From assembly GCA_016280445.1 (NCBI GenBank), contig JAEEGS010000066.1:1-64000 (forward strand): a stretch of 64,000 nt of DNA, given 5' to 3'. This document shows, one piece after another, positions 8,820-18,270 of the stretch. Each line of letters begins with the position of its first letter. Positions within the stretch are counted from its first letter, which is position 1. Below the pieces are notes generated by a model. The model saw nothing but the letters and a program-made list of their open reading frames with translations, was not told the DNA's origin and searched no databases. The translations under genes were made by a program, and so were the position numbers. This DNA is from Bacteroidaceae bacterium (GTDB taxonomy: Bacteria; Bacteroidota; Bacteroidia; Bacteroidales; Bacteroidaceae).

Positions 8820-11258
8820 TTACACCTCTGCCAACTTGGCGCTATCGCCATAACCATAACTGTAGCCGTAGCCATAACCATATCCGTAACCATAATTACG
8901 GTATCCCTTGCCGTAACGTCCGTATGAACTATAATATGAACGCGAAGCGTCTTTCTGCTTCACGGCATTAAGAATCAAGTTGATGTTCGGGATACGATTG
9001 TTCTCATACAGCGTGTTGATGAACTCGATGTCGGCCTTGAGCGTGTAATTGGCACGAACGATGTAGAGCACCAAATCTGCCAACTTGGCAATGGTCATCG
9101 TGTCGCTCACCAAACCCACAGGAGCCGTATCTATCAGGATGTAGTCATATTTCTGCTTCAGATATTCCACCGCACTCGCCAGATTCTCCCGTTCGAGCAA
9201 CTCGGCAGGGTTAGGTGGAATGGTTCCGGCAGGAATGATGTCGAGGTTTTCGCTGACATCAGTCTTCTGAATCACGCTCTCCAAATACTTGTAGTCATCA
9301 GGTTGGCGCGAGAGGAAATTCGATATACCCTTTTCCGTGTCGGAGAGATTGAAGACTCCCGCCAATCGCGGTTTACGGATATCAAGACCCATGATGAGCA
9401 CCTTCTTTCCCGCAAAAGCCATGCTGGTTGCCAAGTTGGAAGCGATACAGGTTTTACCCTCACCAGACTGGGTGGAGGTGAAAAGTATCACCTGCTGCCC
9501 TGGTTTCAGCACGAATGGAAGGTTGGAACGCAAAGCGCGATAGACTTCCATCATGATGCTATTGCGATTTTCCTTCAACACAATGGTACGATTGCTCTTC
9601 GCCAACACTTTCACAAAAGGAATGGTGCCCAACAACGGCGCCTTGGTCAAGGAAACCAGTTCTTCTTCACCTTCCAAACGATAGCGGAAGATGTTGCGCA
9701 AATAATAATAGAGGTATGGAAGGATAATACCCAGCACAAAGGCTCCCAAAAGAACAAGTTTCTTTTTGGGAGAGACCGGACCATAAATCGTTGGCTCTTC
9801 TATCTGCTTGGCTTTGTAGGCTGCAGAATAGAGTTTGATGAGGTTCTCCTCACGCTTCTTCAGCATCATCAGGTAGAGTTCTGACTTCACTCCCTGCTGA
9901 CGGTTGATGTCGACCAACATACGCTCACGCTCAGGAGCCATCGCAATGCGACTGGTATATTTGCTGTGCTGATTCTGCAAGTCGTTTCGCCGCATCACAG
10001 CCTGTTGCTTGGCGCTCTGCAAGGATGTGCGCAATGTGGAGAAATAACCTTCCGCTTCATGCGTTTTTTCTACAACAGAAGGGGTTGTCTCTGACAAAGA
10101 ACGAAGCAACCTGTTGCGTTCAAGGATGGTTTCGTTGTACTTGGCTATCACGGTGTTGAGATTAGCGTCAGCAACACCTATGTTGGACGGCACCACCTGA
10201 TATTCATTGTGTTTGTCATTACAATACTCTATCAGATAACTGATCAGGTCAATCTGTGTGCCCACTTCCACCAACTTCTGCTCGTAGAGAATGTTTTGGC
10301 TCACATCCACGGAAGCATCGGACTGATAATCGACAATTCTGCTCTGCTGCTTATATTGCTGCAATTGGTCTTCTGTCATATTCAGGTCTTTGCTGATTTC
10401 AGCCAGACGCTCGTCGATGAAGTCACGGGTGCGGGTTGCCTCGATGTTGTTATCGATGTTGGCATCTTCGTTGTAAGCATCCACCAACTTGTTCAGATAG
10501 TCTTTACAACGTTCCGGCACATTGTCGGTCAGCGTGATTTCCGCAATCGTGGATGTACGCGACGTGGCCTCAACCGTCAAAGCGGCTGAATATGCCAATG
10601 CCACTGCCTCAAGCGGATAAACGACGACCTTCAGGTCATTCTCCAAATAGTCCAGCACCCCCTGAGGATTTCTCGTAATGATGACCTCTCCATGGGGAGT
10701 GGGAATATGAGCGGGGAAAGACGATACCACCTTTTCATCCTCGAAATCCTCAGCCTCAAGAGTGACGGAAAGGCCCTTGCCCTCTTGACGAAAACCCATC
10801 CTAATGGGACAGGGAAGAGAATCAATCCTATCCTCTTGAAAATCTACAAGATAAGGGGAATACTTTCCATAAAACTCACGATTCTTCACCTTATCCTTTT
10901 TGTAATACTGGGAGTAGAGTTTCAGGTCTCGAACCACCTTCTTGTTCATGGTCTTGGTGGCAATGATTTCCAACTCATTTTCAAAACCATTACTACTATT
11001 GGTCATACCCATTTCAGAGAGTGACTTGTTCATCGAATTGGAATAGTAATTGTGTTCCTGATCTTTGATAAGCACTTTCGTCGAAACGCTATATTTTGGT
11101 GTGGCATACCACAAATACACCCCTGCAATCAAGAGACAAAATAACACAGAGGCAATGAACCAATACTTGTACCTCTGCATAATCGTCCAAAGGACTTTCA
11201 CATCAAATTTTGACTTCTCACTGTACTCCGCATAATCGGCAGAATATCCATTTTCCAT
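8820..11258 (-). CDS. Wzc-like polysaccharide tyrosine autokinase
   Basis: An inner-membrane co-polymerase and BY-kinase of 812 residues that controls polysaccharide chain length and export. A Wzz domain lies between two membrane segments (about 34-50 and 503-525) with a long coiled-coil periplasmic part. The kinase domain has Walker A (SGEGKT, about 597), A' (GLDIRKPR) and B (ILIDTAP, about 706). The C-terminal 30 residues are a Tyr/Gly-rich tail, the expected autophosphorylation cluster. I placed the start at the ATG at 11258. An upstream TTG at 11288 overlaps the -7 promoter box and cannot be in the transcript. Confidence 0.93.
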   Translation of the reverse strand: MENGYSADYAEYSEKSKFDVKVLWTIMQRYKYWFIASVLFCLLIAGVYLWYATPKYSVSTKVLIKDQEHNYYSNSMNKSLSEMGMTNSSNGFENELEIIATKTMNKKVVRDLKLYSQYYKKDKVKNREFYGKYSPYLVDFQEDRIDSLPCPIRMGFRQEGKGLSVTLEAEDFEDEKVVSSFPAHIPTPHGEVIITRNPQGVLDYLENDLKVVVYPLEAVALAYSAALTVEATSRTSTIAEITLTDNVPERCKDYLNKLVDAYNEDANIDNNIEATRTRDFIDERLAEISKDLNMTEDQLQQYKQQSRIVDYQSDASVDVSQNILYEQKLVEVGTQIDLISYLIEYCNDKHNEYQVVPSNIGVADANLNTVIAKYNETILERNRLLRSLSETTPSVVEKTHEAEGYFSTLRTSLQSAKQQAVMRRNDLQNQHSKYTSRIAMAPERERMLVDINRQQGVKSELYLMMLKKREENLIKLYSAAYKAKQIEEPTIYGPVSPKKKLVLLGAFVLGIILPYLYYYLRNIFRYRLEGEEELVSLTKAPLLGTIPFVKVLAKSNRTIVLKENRNSIMMEVYRALRSNLPFVLKPGQQVILFTSTQSGEGKTCIASNLATSMAFAGKKVLIMGLDIRKPRLAGVFNLSDTEKGISNFLSRQPDDYKYLESVIQKTDVSENLDIIPAGTIPPNPAELLERENLASAVEYLKQKYDYILIDTAPVGLVSDTMTIAKLADLVLYIVRANYTLKADIEFINTLYENNRIPNINLILNAVKQKDASRSYYSSYGRYGKGYRNYGYGYGYGYGYSYGYGDSAKLAEV

Positions 11259-11285
11259 ATTTCGATTTTTCTTTGATATTTTGTG

Positions 11286-11293
11286 CAAAGGTA
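11286..11293 (-). promoter_or_regulatory. -7 box for the Wzc-like gene
   Basis: TACCTTTG on the minus strand, about 30 bases from the ATG at 11258. It faces away from the box at 11484, so the autokinase and sugar transferase genes have divergent promoters. No good -33 box was seen. Confidence 0.6.
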
Positions 11294-11483
11294 CAGATAT
11301 TTTTTTTTACGGAAAAGCATTTAGACAAAATTCTTGAGTTCTGGCACTTTTCGTACCCCCAGAATGTCCCTCAAGGGAAGCCCATAAGACGTTTTTTCAT
11401 TGTTTTCAGGCATGAATTGAGAACAAAAAGCACTTTTTATCAAAATAAAAGGTTTAAAGATTTCTCCTTTAACATTTTTTGTG

Positions 11484-11491
11484 TACCTTTG
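11484..11491 (+). promoter_or_regulatory. -7 box for the sugar transferase gene
   Basis: TACCTTTG on the plus strand, 31 bases before the ATG at 11522. It is the same box as the one driving the divergent autokinase gene, which suggests joint control. The 190 bases between the two boxes show no other obvious element. Confidence 0.6.
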
Positions 11492-11521
11492 CACACAATT
11501 CAGAAAAATACCAGTTGATTC

Positions 11522-12919
11522 ATGGGAACCGACAAAAATCTACAGATAGGTATATTTACGGTAGACATCATCCTGTTAAGCCTCTTCCTAACAGGATTTT
11601 ACAAACTCATTGCCCACTTTGTGCCCACCATAAGCAATGGCATTGACAATGTTCCGTGGTTTCTTTGTACTTACCTCGTCAGTTTCTGTATCAGCACATT
11701 CCTGTTCCCTTCGGTGACGCAGATGCGTATTATCAAGAAAGAAAAAATTGTGGCACGCATCCTCACGACCTGTTTCGCGATGATGCTATTCATCGCCTTG
11801 ATTACACAACTTTCACAACCATTCTCCCGTTTCCCACGAAAATTTCTCATCATCTCCATTGTTGCCTATACGGTCTTCTTGCTGCTTGAACGTTTCTGCA
11901 TCAGAGCCTATCTGATGTACATCCGTTCGAACAAGCGCAACCAAAAGAGGGTGGTTCTGATTGGCAACGAAAAGACCGTGGAGCAATTGTACAACATCTT
12001 AAGCACGCCTTTCTACGGCTACGATATTGTCGGCACATTCTACGATGGTGAATGTCCCTTCGAGCAAATCAAATCAAAACGCATTGGAGGCACAGCCGAC
12101 ATTTACGGGTGGTTAGCCAAGAACCCTAACGTGAACGAAATCTACGGGTACTTCCCCAAGGAACAGCACGACACCATCAACATGATTAGCAAATTCTGCG
12201 ACAATCATCTGATACGCTTTTTCTACATACCCGCCCTTAACATTTTCAAGGGAAACATGACCTTCTCGTCAATGGATGGCATCCCCGTTATTGCACGAAG
12301 AGAAGAGCCACTCCGCAACAGCACGAATCAATTCATCAAACGCACGTTCGACATCGTCTTCTCGGGGCTTGTGCTCATTCTCATCTTCCCATGGGTGTGG
12401 TTATGGGTGGCCATCATGATTAAGATTCAGTCCCCCGGCCCTATTTTCTTCATACAAGAACGAACTGGGTTGGATGGAAAAATCTTCAAATGCATCAAGT
12501 TCCGTTCCATGAAAGTGAACGATGATGCCGACACAATGCAAGCCACAAAAGACGACCCGCGCAAATTCCCCTTCGGCGACTTCATGCGCAAGACCAACAT
12601 CGACGAACTGCCACAGTTCATCAACGTGTTCATCGGCGACATGTCGGTAGTAGGGCCACGTCCACACATGCTGAAGCACACCAGCGAATACTCCCGACTT
12701 ATCAACCGATTCATGGTGCGTCATTTCGCAAAGCCCGGCATCACAGGGTTGGCTCAGGTCACGGGATTCCGCGGCGAGACACGCTACATCGACCAGATGG
12801 AAGGCCGTGTGAAGAAAGATATAGAATACATCGAGAACTGGACCTTCTCCCTTGACCTTAAGATTATCCTTAAGACCATCACAAACATGTTCGGGAAAGA
12901 GACAGGCAACGCATACTAA
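11522..12919 (+). CDS. Initiating sugar-phosphate transferase (WcaJ-like)
   Basis: A 465-residue polyprenyl-phosphate hexose-1-phosphate transferase. It starts repeat-unit assembly by placing the first sugar phosphate on undecaprenyl phosphate at the inner membrane. Four to five transmembrane segments occupy residues 10-125, followed by a Rossmann-like region. The catalytic bacterial sugar transferase domain runs from about 275 to 465, with the hallmark SPGPIFF, KFRSM, TNIDELPQ and MSVVGPRP motifs. It stands opposite the Wzc-like kinase gene. The sugar could be glucose, galactose or an amino sugar; the sequence does not tell. Confidence 0.92.
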   Translation: MGTDKNLQIGIFTVDIILLSLFLTGFYKLIAHFVPTISNGIDNVPWFLCTYLVSFCISTFLFPSVTQMRIIKKEKIVARILTTCFAMMLFIALITQLSQPFSRFPRKFLIISIVAYTVFLLLERFCIRAYLMYIRSNKRNQKRVVLIGNEKTVEQLYNILSTPFYGYDIVGTFYDGECPFEQIKSKRIGGTADIYGWLAKNPNVNEIYGYFPKEQHDTINMISKFCDNHLIRFFYIPALNIFKGNMTFSSMDGIPVIARREEPLRNSTNQFIKRTFDIVFSGLVLILIFPWVWLWVAIMIKIQSPGPIFFIQERTGLDGKIFKCIKFRSMKVNDDADTMQATKDDPRKFPFGDFMRKTNIDELPQFINVFIGDMSVVGPRPHMLKHTSEYSRLINRFMVRHFAKPGITGLAQVTGFRGETRYIDQMEGRVKKDIEYIENWTFSLDLKIILKTITNMFGKETGNAY

Positions 12920-12989
12920 TGCGTCATTAGAGAATCACATCTGCCACACAACGATATCACATTATTATATATATTAAATGTAACATTCA

Positions 12990-13631
12990 ATGGCTTTTTT
13001 AGATATTTTCAAGAAGAAGAAGGAAAACGTGGGAGGAATGGAAGACTTCATGACACTGATTCGTGTCTACTTCCAAAGCGTGTTAGCCGCCAACCTCGGC
13101 ATTTCTAACCTTGCTGCCCTGCCAGACCTCCTTACTTTCAAACGCACACTCCGTGTCGCCACTGTCAACAACAAACTGGGGGTTGGCGAGAAGAAGGCAT
13201 GCGCCAAGATGCTCCACGACCTCTATGGCATCAGCGACAACTTCTTCAAAGAGATTGACCAAAGTGTCAAAAAAGGATGCCGCACACAAAACGATGTGAG
13301 CCGCTACCTCTACATGTTTCAAGGCTTCACCCAAGAAACCATGATGTTGATGGGCAACCTGCTCAAGTGGAAATTCCGCATTCCTGGCTTCATGAAAAAA
13401 ATGGTGAAGAATCTGACCGACAGCACCGTTCACGACATTCTGACAAAAGACACATGGGATGACGACGGCATCCGGAAATCAGTATTCTCCGTACGCCGTT
13501 ACCAACAAATGCTTGGATTCAGTGAGGCTTGGATACAGGAATACACCTACAACCTCATCGTATTGGCAAAGAAAGAGCCAAATCCTTCGAGCGAAGAAGT
13601 GGCAAAAGCCGAAGCAAAAATGAAAAAGTAG
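12990..13631 (+). CDS. Conserved Bacteroidales protein of unknown function
   Basis: A 213-residue soluble protein. I do not recognise a named domain. It begins with a Lys-rich stretch (FLDIFKKKKE) and is predominantly helical. It contains a Met-rich segment around residue 115 (ETMMLMGNLLKWKF) and ends in an Ala/Lys-rich charged tail. There is no signal peptide or membrane span. It sits 70 bases after the sugar transferase gene and before the zap genes, and could belong to either unit. Confidence 0.6.
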   Translation: MAFLDIFKKKKENVGGMEDFMTLIRVYFQSVLAANLGISNLAALPDLLTFKRTLRVATVNNKLGVGEKKACAKMLHDLYGISDNFFKEIDQSVKKGCRTQNDVSRYLYMFQGFTQETMMLMGNLLKWKFRIPGFMKKMVKNLTDSTVHDILTKDTWDDDGIRKSVFSVRRYQQMLGFSEAWIQEYTYNLIVLAKKEPNPSSEEVAKAEAKMKK

Positions 13632-13714
13632 AACCTAAAAAGCTAAAATATAGAGGAAAAAGTGGCTTTTTCTCATCTTTTTCATTAGCGTTGCTGAAAA
13701 AAACGCTCAAAAGA

Positions 13715-13745
13715 TTGGTAGAAATCGTACAAAGTTATAAATTTG
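13715..13745 (+). promoter_or_regulatory. Promoter of the zap operon
   Basis: A -7 box TAAATTTG lies at 13738-13745 and a -33 TTGG at 13715-13718, with a 19-base spacer. The ATG of the coiled-coil protein is 42 bases downstream. Confidence 0.65.
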
Positions 13746-13786
13746 CATAAAATTGTTGCAACCTCCGTTGTTTTAACACACATCAT

Positions 13787-14113
13787 ATGACAGCAGAAGA
13801 AAGACAGTCAATGAAGAAATTTGAAGCGAAAGTACGTCAAGTCATCGCTCAATTCCGTGTGCTGAAACAGGAAAATGCCGACCTGTATGCTGAACTGGAA
13901 GGCAGAGACGAAGAAATCAAGCAACTCAAAGCCGAATTGGCTCAGAGCAAGCGTGATTACAGCAATCTGAAATTGGCCAAGATGATTGAAATCAGCGATA
14001 CCGACATTAAGGAATCAAAGATGAAAATCTCCCGACTGATTCGTGAAGTCAACAAATGCATCAGCATCTTATCCACCGGCACAGAAGGTGACGGAAGCGA
14101 TACAAACCAATAG
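13787..14113 (+). CDS. Small coiled-coil protein upstream of zapA
   Basis: A 108-residue, highly charged helical protein. Residues about 15-65 show heptad-like leucine spacing (VLKQENADLYAELEGRDEEI), consistent with a coiled coil. There is no membrane span. It lies 51 bases before zapA and shares its promoter. By position and architecture it resembles ZapB-like division partners, but sequence identity to ZapB cannot be judged here, so the division role is inference. Confidence 0.65.
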   Translation: MTAEERQSMKKFEAKVRQVIAQFRVLKQENADLYAELEGRDEEIKQLKAELAQSKRDYSNLKLAKMIEISDTDIKESKMKISRLIREVNKCISILSTGTEGDGSDTNQ

Positions 14114-14164
14114 GCGCACTTGGTTGAAAAGACAAGACGCTTATAAATAACCCGTAAATTTGTC

Positions 14165-14458
14165 ATGGCAAACAAATTAAACATCAAGGTAATCGTAGAG
14201 GACATCCCGCTTGACTTACAGGTCGCTACGCCTGAAGAAGAGAAGATGTACCGCGACGCTGCATCTAACATCCAGCGCCGCATTCAAAAGTTACGTGATG
14301 TTTATCCACAAGTTCCCCATGACAAATATTACTATGTGATGGCCATGCTCACCACTGCATTCGAAGCTGCAAAAGCCTCGGAAAAGGCAAACGTTGGGCC
14401 ATACATGGACATGATGCATGACATTGAGAAAGAGATAGAATCACTCGGAATCAAATGA
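14165..14458 (+). CDS. zapA: Cell division protein ZapA
   Basis: A 97-residue protein of the ZapA family, which binds and bundles FtsZ filaments at the division ring. The N-terminal part contains the typical short strand pattern (KLNIKVIVEDIPLDLQV, EEEKMYRDAA), and the C-terminal half is a helix for tetramerisation. The length matches the family. It is followed by rny after a 144-base structured spacer. Confidence 0.85.
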   Translation: MANKLNIKVIVEDIPLDLQVATPEEEKMYRDAASNIQRRIQKLRDVYPQVPHDKYYYVMAMLTTAFEAAKASEKANVGPYMDMMHDIEKEIESLGIK

Positions 14459-14465
14459 AGTTGAA

Positions 14466-14570
14466 CGGTCGTTGGGCTCACCCAGCAACCGCAAACATAG
14501 CGAGAACTTAAGGCACAATTTCAGTTGTTCACATATCAGCCGTATGTGAAGGACTAAAATTGTGCTTTTG
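14466..14570 (+). ncRNA. Structured RNA or terminator between zapA and rny
   Basis: Two clear hairpins fill this spacer. The first (14466-14491) has an 11-pair stem with one mismatch and a CTCA loop. The second (14510-14568) is rod-shaped: a 12-bp outer stem (AAGGCACAATTT against AAATTGTGCTTTT), a symmetrical 6/6 internal loop, and an 8-bp inner stem with a 7-base loop. TTTTG follows. It may simply terminate the zap operon. The rod with a central bubble and the position after zapA (where ssrS lies in enterobacteria) also allow a small regulatory RNA. Confidence 0.4.
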
Positions 14571-14602
14571 TAATAAATATATAACCTAAATAAACAAAAA
14601 AG

Positions 14603-16123
14603 ATGGACATAATAGTAGCAATAAGCATCGCGGTTGCCTGTCTGATATTAGGTGGCGTCATAGGATTCGTCCTGTTCCGCTACATTATCAAACAGAAGTA
14701 CAACCAAATCATCAAAGAGGCTGAAATTGAGGCCGAAGCCCTCAAGGAAAAGAAGCAGCTGGAACTCAAGGAAAAGTATCTGAACAGAAAATCAGAACTC
14801 GACAAAGAAGCCAATCAGCGCAATCAAAAATTGCAGACTTTTGAGAACAAGCTGAAACAGCGCGAGCTCTCCCTGAACCAACAGCACGATGAAGTACAAA
14901 AGAAACAGAATGAGGTGGACGCACAACGCAACAATCTCACCAAACAGCAAGAAAAACTGGACGTACTCATCGCAGACCAACGTTCAAAACTCGAAGCCAT
15001 CTCAGGCTTAACCACTGAAGAAGCACGCGAATCGCTTATCGAATCGTTGAAAGACGAAGCCAAGACCCAGGCTCAGCAATACATCAACGAAATCATGGAC
15101 GAGGCCAAGATGACCGCCAACAAAGAGGCCAAGAAAATCATCATCCAGTCCATTCAACGTGTAGCAAGTGAAACTGCAGTTGAAAACTCCGTCAGCGTAT
15201 TCCATATCGACTCCGACGAAGTGAAAGGTCGCGTTATTGGCCGTGAAGGTCGCAACATCCGTGCCCTCGAAGCAGCCACTGGTACAGAGATTGTAGTGGA
15301 CGACACTCCTGAGGCCATCGTTATCAGCGCCTTCGATCCTGTTCGCCGCGAAATTTGCCGCTTGGCTCTTCACCAATTGGTGGCCGACGGACGTATACAC
15401 CCAGCCCGCATTGAAGAAGTGGTTGCTAAAGTGAAGAAACAGGTGGAAGACGAAATCGTCGAAACGGGAAAACGCACTTGCATCGACCTTGGCGTACATG
15501 GATTGCACCCAGAACTTGTACGTATCGTCGGCAAGATGAAATATCGTTCTTCGTATGGTCAGAACCTCTTGCAACATGCTCGCGAAACAGCCAACCTCTG
15601 TGCAGTCATGGCTGCCGAACTGGGCCTCAACCCCAAGAAAGCACGACGCGCAGGTCTGTTGCACGACATCGGCAAGGTGCCTGATGAGCAGTTGGAAATC
15701 CCACACGCACTTTACGGCGCACAGATTGCCGAGAAATATAAAGAAAAGCCAGACATCTGCAATGCCATCGGTGCTCACCACGACGAAATGGAGATGACCA
15801 CTCTGCTGGCCCCCATCGTGCAAGTGTGCGATGCCATCAGTGGCGCACGTCCAGGTGCACGTCGTGAAATCGTTGAGGCATACCTCAAACGTCTGAACGA
15901 CCTCGAGAACTTGGCAGCAAGTTATCCAGGCGTAACCAAGACATACGCCATCCAGGCAGGTCGCGAATTGCGAGTAATCGTTGGTGCCGACAAGATTTCA
16001 GACAAGGAAATCGATGCACTCAGCGCAGACATCGCCAAGAAGATTCAGGATGAGATGACCTACCCAGGTCAGGTGAAAATCACCGTCATCCGTGAAACCC
16101 GCGCTGTGGCCTTCGCTAAGTAA
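14603..16123 (+). CDS. rny: Ribonuclease Y
   Basis: A 506-residue membrane-anchored endoribonuclease that starts mRNA decay. Its parts are in canonical order: an N-terminal membrane helix (residues 4-28), a long Glu/Lys/Gln coiled coil (about 30-190), a KH RNA-binding domain with [10 protein letters not shown] near 209, and an HD domain with LLHDIGK near 352. The length and order match RNase Y of Gram-positives and Bacteroidetes. It is followed closely by the wzi-like gene. Confidence 0.95.
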   Translation: MDIIVAISIAVACLILGGVIGFVLFRYIIKQKYNQIIKEAEIEAEALKEKKQLELKEKYLNRKSELDKEANQRNQKLQTFENKLKQRELSLNQQHDEVQKKQNEVDAQRNNLTKQQEKLDVLIADQRSKLEAISGLTTEEARESLIESLKDEAKTQAQQYINEIMDEAKMTANKEAKKIIIQSIQRVASETAVENSVSVFHIDSDEVKGRVIGREGRNIRALEAATGTEIVVDDTPEAIVISAFDPVRREICRLALHQLVADGRIHPARIEEVVAKVKKQVEDEIVETGKRTCIDLGVHGLHPELVRIVGKMKYRSSYGQNLLQHARETANLCAVMAAELGLNPKKARRAGLLHDIGKVPDEQLEIPHALYGAQIAEKYKEKPDICNAIGAHHDEMEMTTLLAPIVQVCDAISGARPGARREIVEAYLKRLNDLENLAASYPGVTKTYAIQAGRELRVIVGADKISDKEIDALSADIAKKIQDEMTYPGQVKITVIRETRAVAFAK

Positions 16124-16163
16124 ACAGTAAACAAAAACAAGTAATATCTTTTGCAAGTCGACC

Positions 16164-17690
16164 ATGAAAAAGGTTCTTGTTGTATTACTTTCAGCATTCA
16201 CACTCAACACCTTTGCCCAGTCACCAGATTTGGGCAAAGGTGTTTCTTTTTTTGCAGAAACATCCGGCACTTTTTCTGACGGTGCCCATGCCCCTTTGTG
16301 GTTAACAGCCAACAAATACGGTTTGTCATCGATAGAGAGAAACTCCGGCTATCTGCGAGGAGGCGTATTTCGAAGTGCCTCGAGTGATTCAACACGTCAT
16401 TGGGACATCGGCTATGGCGCAGACCTCGTCGTACCCTTCAACTACACCAGTAAATTCTTTGTACAACAGTTCTATGCCGATGTACGTTGGCTGAAAGGCA
16501 CGCTCACCGTTGGACAGAAACAGCAACCCATGCAGTTGAAGAACAACGAACTCAGCAGCGGCTCGCAAACCTACGGAATCAACGCTCGCCCCTACCCGGA
16601 GATGCGCCTTGCCCTACCCGACTACTGGGAAATTCCTTACACTCGTGGATTTCTCTCCTTCAAAGGACACATCGCATGGGGCATATTTAGTGACGGGAAC
16701 TTTCAGGAAGACTTCGCGAAGGGACATGGAGACTATGACCAACATGTACTCATGCACACCAAGGCCGGCTATTTCCGAATCGGAAAGAAAGAAAAGCCCT
16801 TCAATGCAGAGATAGGTCTTGAGATAGCATCACAATTTGGCAGCACCCATTACAAATGGTACAACAACGAATACACCAAAATCAAAAATGACCGTAACCT
16901 CAAGTCCTTCTGGCATGCTTTTGCTGGAGGAGGAACAGACAGCGCCAACGATGGTGCCACTCGCAACAACGAGGGCAACATTCTGGGCAGTTGGGTCTTA
17001 CGCCTGAACTACGACACAAAGGCTGTAAAATATGGACTATATGCCGACCATTTCTTCGAAGACCACTCAGCCATGTTCCACCTTGACTATGATGGCTATG
17101 CCTATGAAGACGGGCAAATGAAAAAGAAAAAACGCTGTTATTTGGTTTACCCACTCAAAGATATTATGTTGGGCGCAGATGTGCATCTGAAACACTTCCC
17201 CTGGATCAGCGATGCAGTCGTAGAATACATCTACACAAAATACCAGAGCGGCCCGATATACAGCGAACGCACCATGCAGATTCCCGACCATATCGGCGGC
17301 AAGGACAATTATTACAATAATGCCATCGAACCCGGTTGGCAACATTGGGGACAAACACTCGGTAACCCACTCTTTCGTTCCCCCATCTACAACGAGAACA
17401 AACAACTCGATTTCCAGTGCAATCGCTTTACAGCATGGCATATCGGTCTAGCCGGACAACCCACAGATCAACTACGGTATCGTCTGCGTGCCTCCTGGCA
17501 GGAAGGGCTTGGAACCTACGACATGCCCTATTGCAATCCCAAGCGTAACGTCAGCATTGCTGCGGAAGCCACCTACAACTGCGACAAACTCTACCAAGGT
17601 CTCCGCATCGGTGCCGCCTTCGGCATAGACAGAGGCGAGTTACTCGGCAACAACACTGGCGCGGACATCACATTCAGGTTGGAAAGATAA
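16164..17690 (+). CDS. Wzi-like capsule assembly outer-membrane protein
   Basis: A 508-residue protein with a signal peptide (residues 1-19, ending TFAQ). The remainder is rich in alternating beta-strand and aromatic residues, with many Trp/Tyr girdle positions and a C-terminal Phe-containing strand, as in an outer-membrane barrel. It matches the Bacteroidetes Wzi family (Capsule_assembly_Wzi), which anchors or organises surface polysaccharide. A perfect intrinsic-terminator hairpin lies inside its first 30 codons (16206-16253). It belongs with the polysaccharide genes on both sides. Confidence 0.85.
   Translation: MKKVLVVLLSAFTLNTFAQSPDLGKGVSFFAETSGTFSDGAHAPLWLTANKYGLSSIERNSGYLRGGVFRSASSDSTRHWDIGYGADLVVPFNYTSKFFVQQFYADVRWLKGTLTVGQKQQPMQLKNNELSSGSQTYGINARPYPEMRLALPDYWEIPYTRGFLSFKGHIAWGIFSDGNFQEDFAKGHGDYDQHVLMHTKAGYFRIGKKEKPFNAEIGLEIASQFGSTHYKWYNNEYTKIKNDRNLKSFWHAFAGGGTDSANDGATRNNEGNILGSWVLRLNYDTKAVKYGLYADHFFEDHSAMFHLDYDGYAYEDGQMKKKKRCYLVYPLKDIMLGADVHLKHFPWISDAVVEYIYTKYQSGPIYSERTMQIPDHIGGKDNYYNNAIEPGWQHWGQTLGNPLFRSPIYNENKQLDFQCNRFTAWHIGLAGQPTDQLRYRLRASWQEGLGTYDMPYCNPKRNVSIAAEATYNCDKLYQGLRIGAAFGIDRGELLGNNTGADITFRLER
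16206..16253 (+). terminator. Perfect terminator hairpin inside the wzi-like gene
   Basis: A 14-bp perfect stem (AACACCTTTGCCCA at 16206-16219 against its complement at 16231-16244) closes an 11-base loop. TCTTTTTTT follows immediately. It has every sequence property of an intrinsic terminator but lies at codons 15-30 of the reading frame, directly after the signal peptide. Confidence 0.75.
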
Positions 17691-17720
17691 AAACATTCAC
17701 GACAAAAAGAACGACGACCC

Positions 17721-18170
17721 ATGATCACCAAAGCCTTCATGAAACGAACCATCTACATCATAGTGGCCTGCATCACACTGGCCGCATGCGAACTGGAGAC
17801 CTCAAACAACGGAAAGCTTGACGGGAACTGGCAATTGCGGCAAATAGACACCTTGTCCACAGGCGGCACCACCGATATGTCACACAGTTACATCTATTGG
17901 GCTGTGGAAAATCACCTGCTGCAAGTACGCGACATTGACGACAGCAATCTCACCATCTTCTTCCAATTTGAGAAGGCTGGCAGCCAATTGACCATTCAAA
18001 GCCCCTATAAAGTGGTGACCAAAGACCAACTCGAGGCCATTGAAGACGAAGAAACACTACGTCCCTTTGGCATCGTAGGACTACAAGACACTTTCCAATT
18101 TGAGGAACTGAGCGGGAAGGTCCTCACACTCAAGAACCAATTTTATAGACTGCATTTCAGAAGATACTAA
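17721..18170 (+). CDS. Small lipocalin-like lipoprotein
   Basis: A 149-residue predicted lipoprotein. The lipobox LAAC places the lipidated cysteine at residue 23 (residue 17 if translation starts at the second ATG, 17739). The mature part begins with LDGNWQLRQIDT and continues as short strands, reminiscent of Bacteroidetes lipocalin-like proteins. No function is known. It lies 30 bases after the wzi-like gene and may work with it at the envelope. Confidence 0.7.
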   Translation: MITKAFMKRTIYIIVACITLAACELETSNNGKLDGNWQLRQIDTLSTGGTTDMSHSYIYWAVENHLLQVRDIDDSNLTIFFQFEKAGSQLTIQSPYKVVTKDQLEAIEDEETLRPFGIVGLQDTFQFEELSGKVLTLKNQFYRLHFRRY

Positions 18171-18270
18171 CCCTATTTTTAGAAATCTTCAATATTTTGT
18201 GCAAAAATATTGCCTCTCTTCACAATAAATAACAACATTGTACGTTTTATTGTTAACAGGATTATACCAG

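Noticed and set aside
11259..11288. TTG start adding ten residues to the Wzc-like protein
   Set aside because: The TTG lies inside the -7 promoter box, so it would not be in the mRNA.
14466..14570. Firm call of 6S RNA after zapA
   Set aside because: The rod with an internal loop is suggestive, but the long closing stem expected of 6S is missing.
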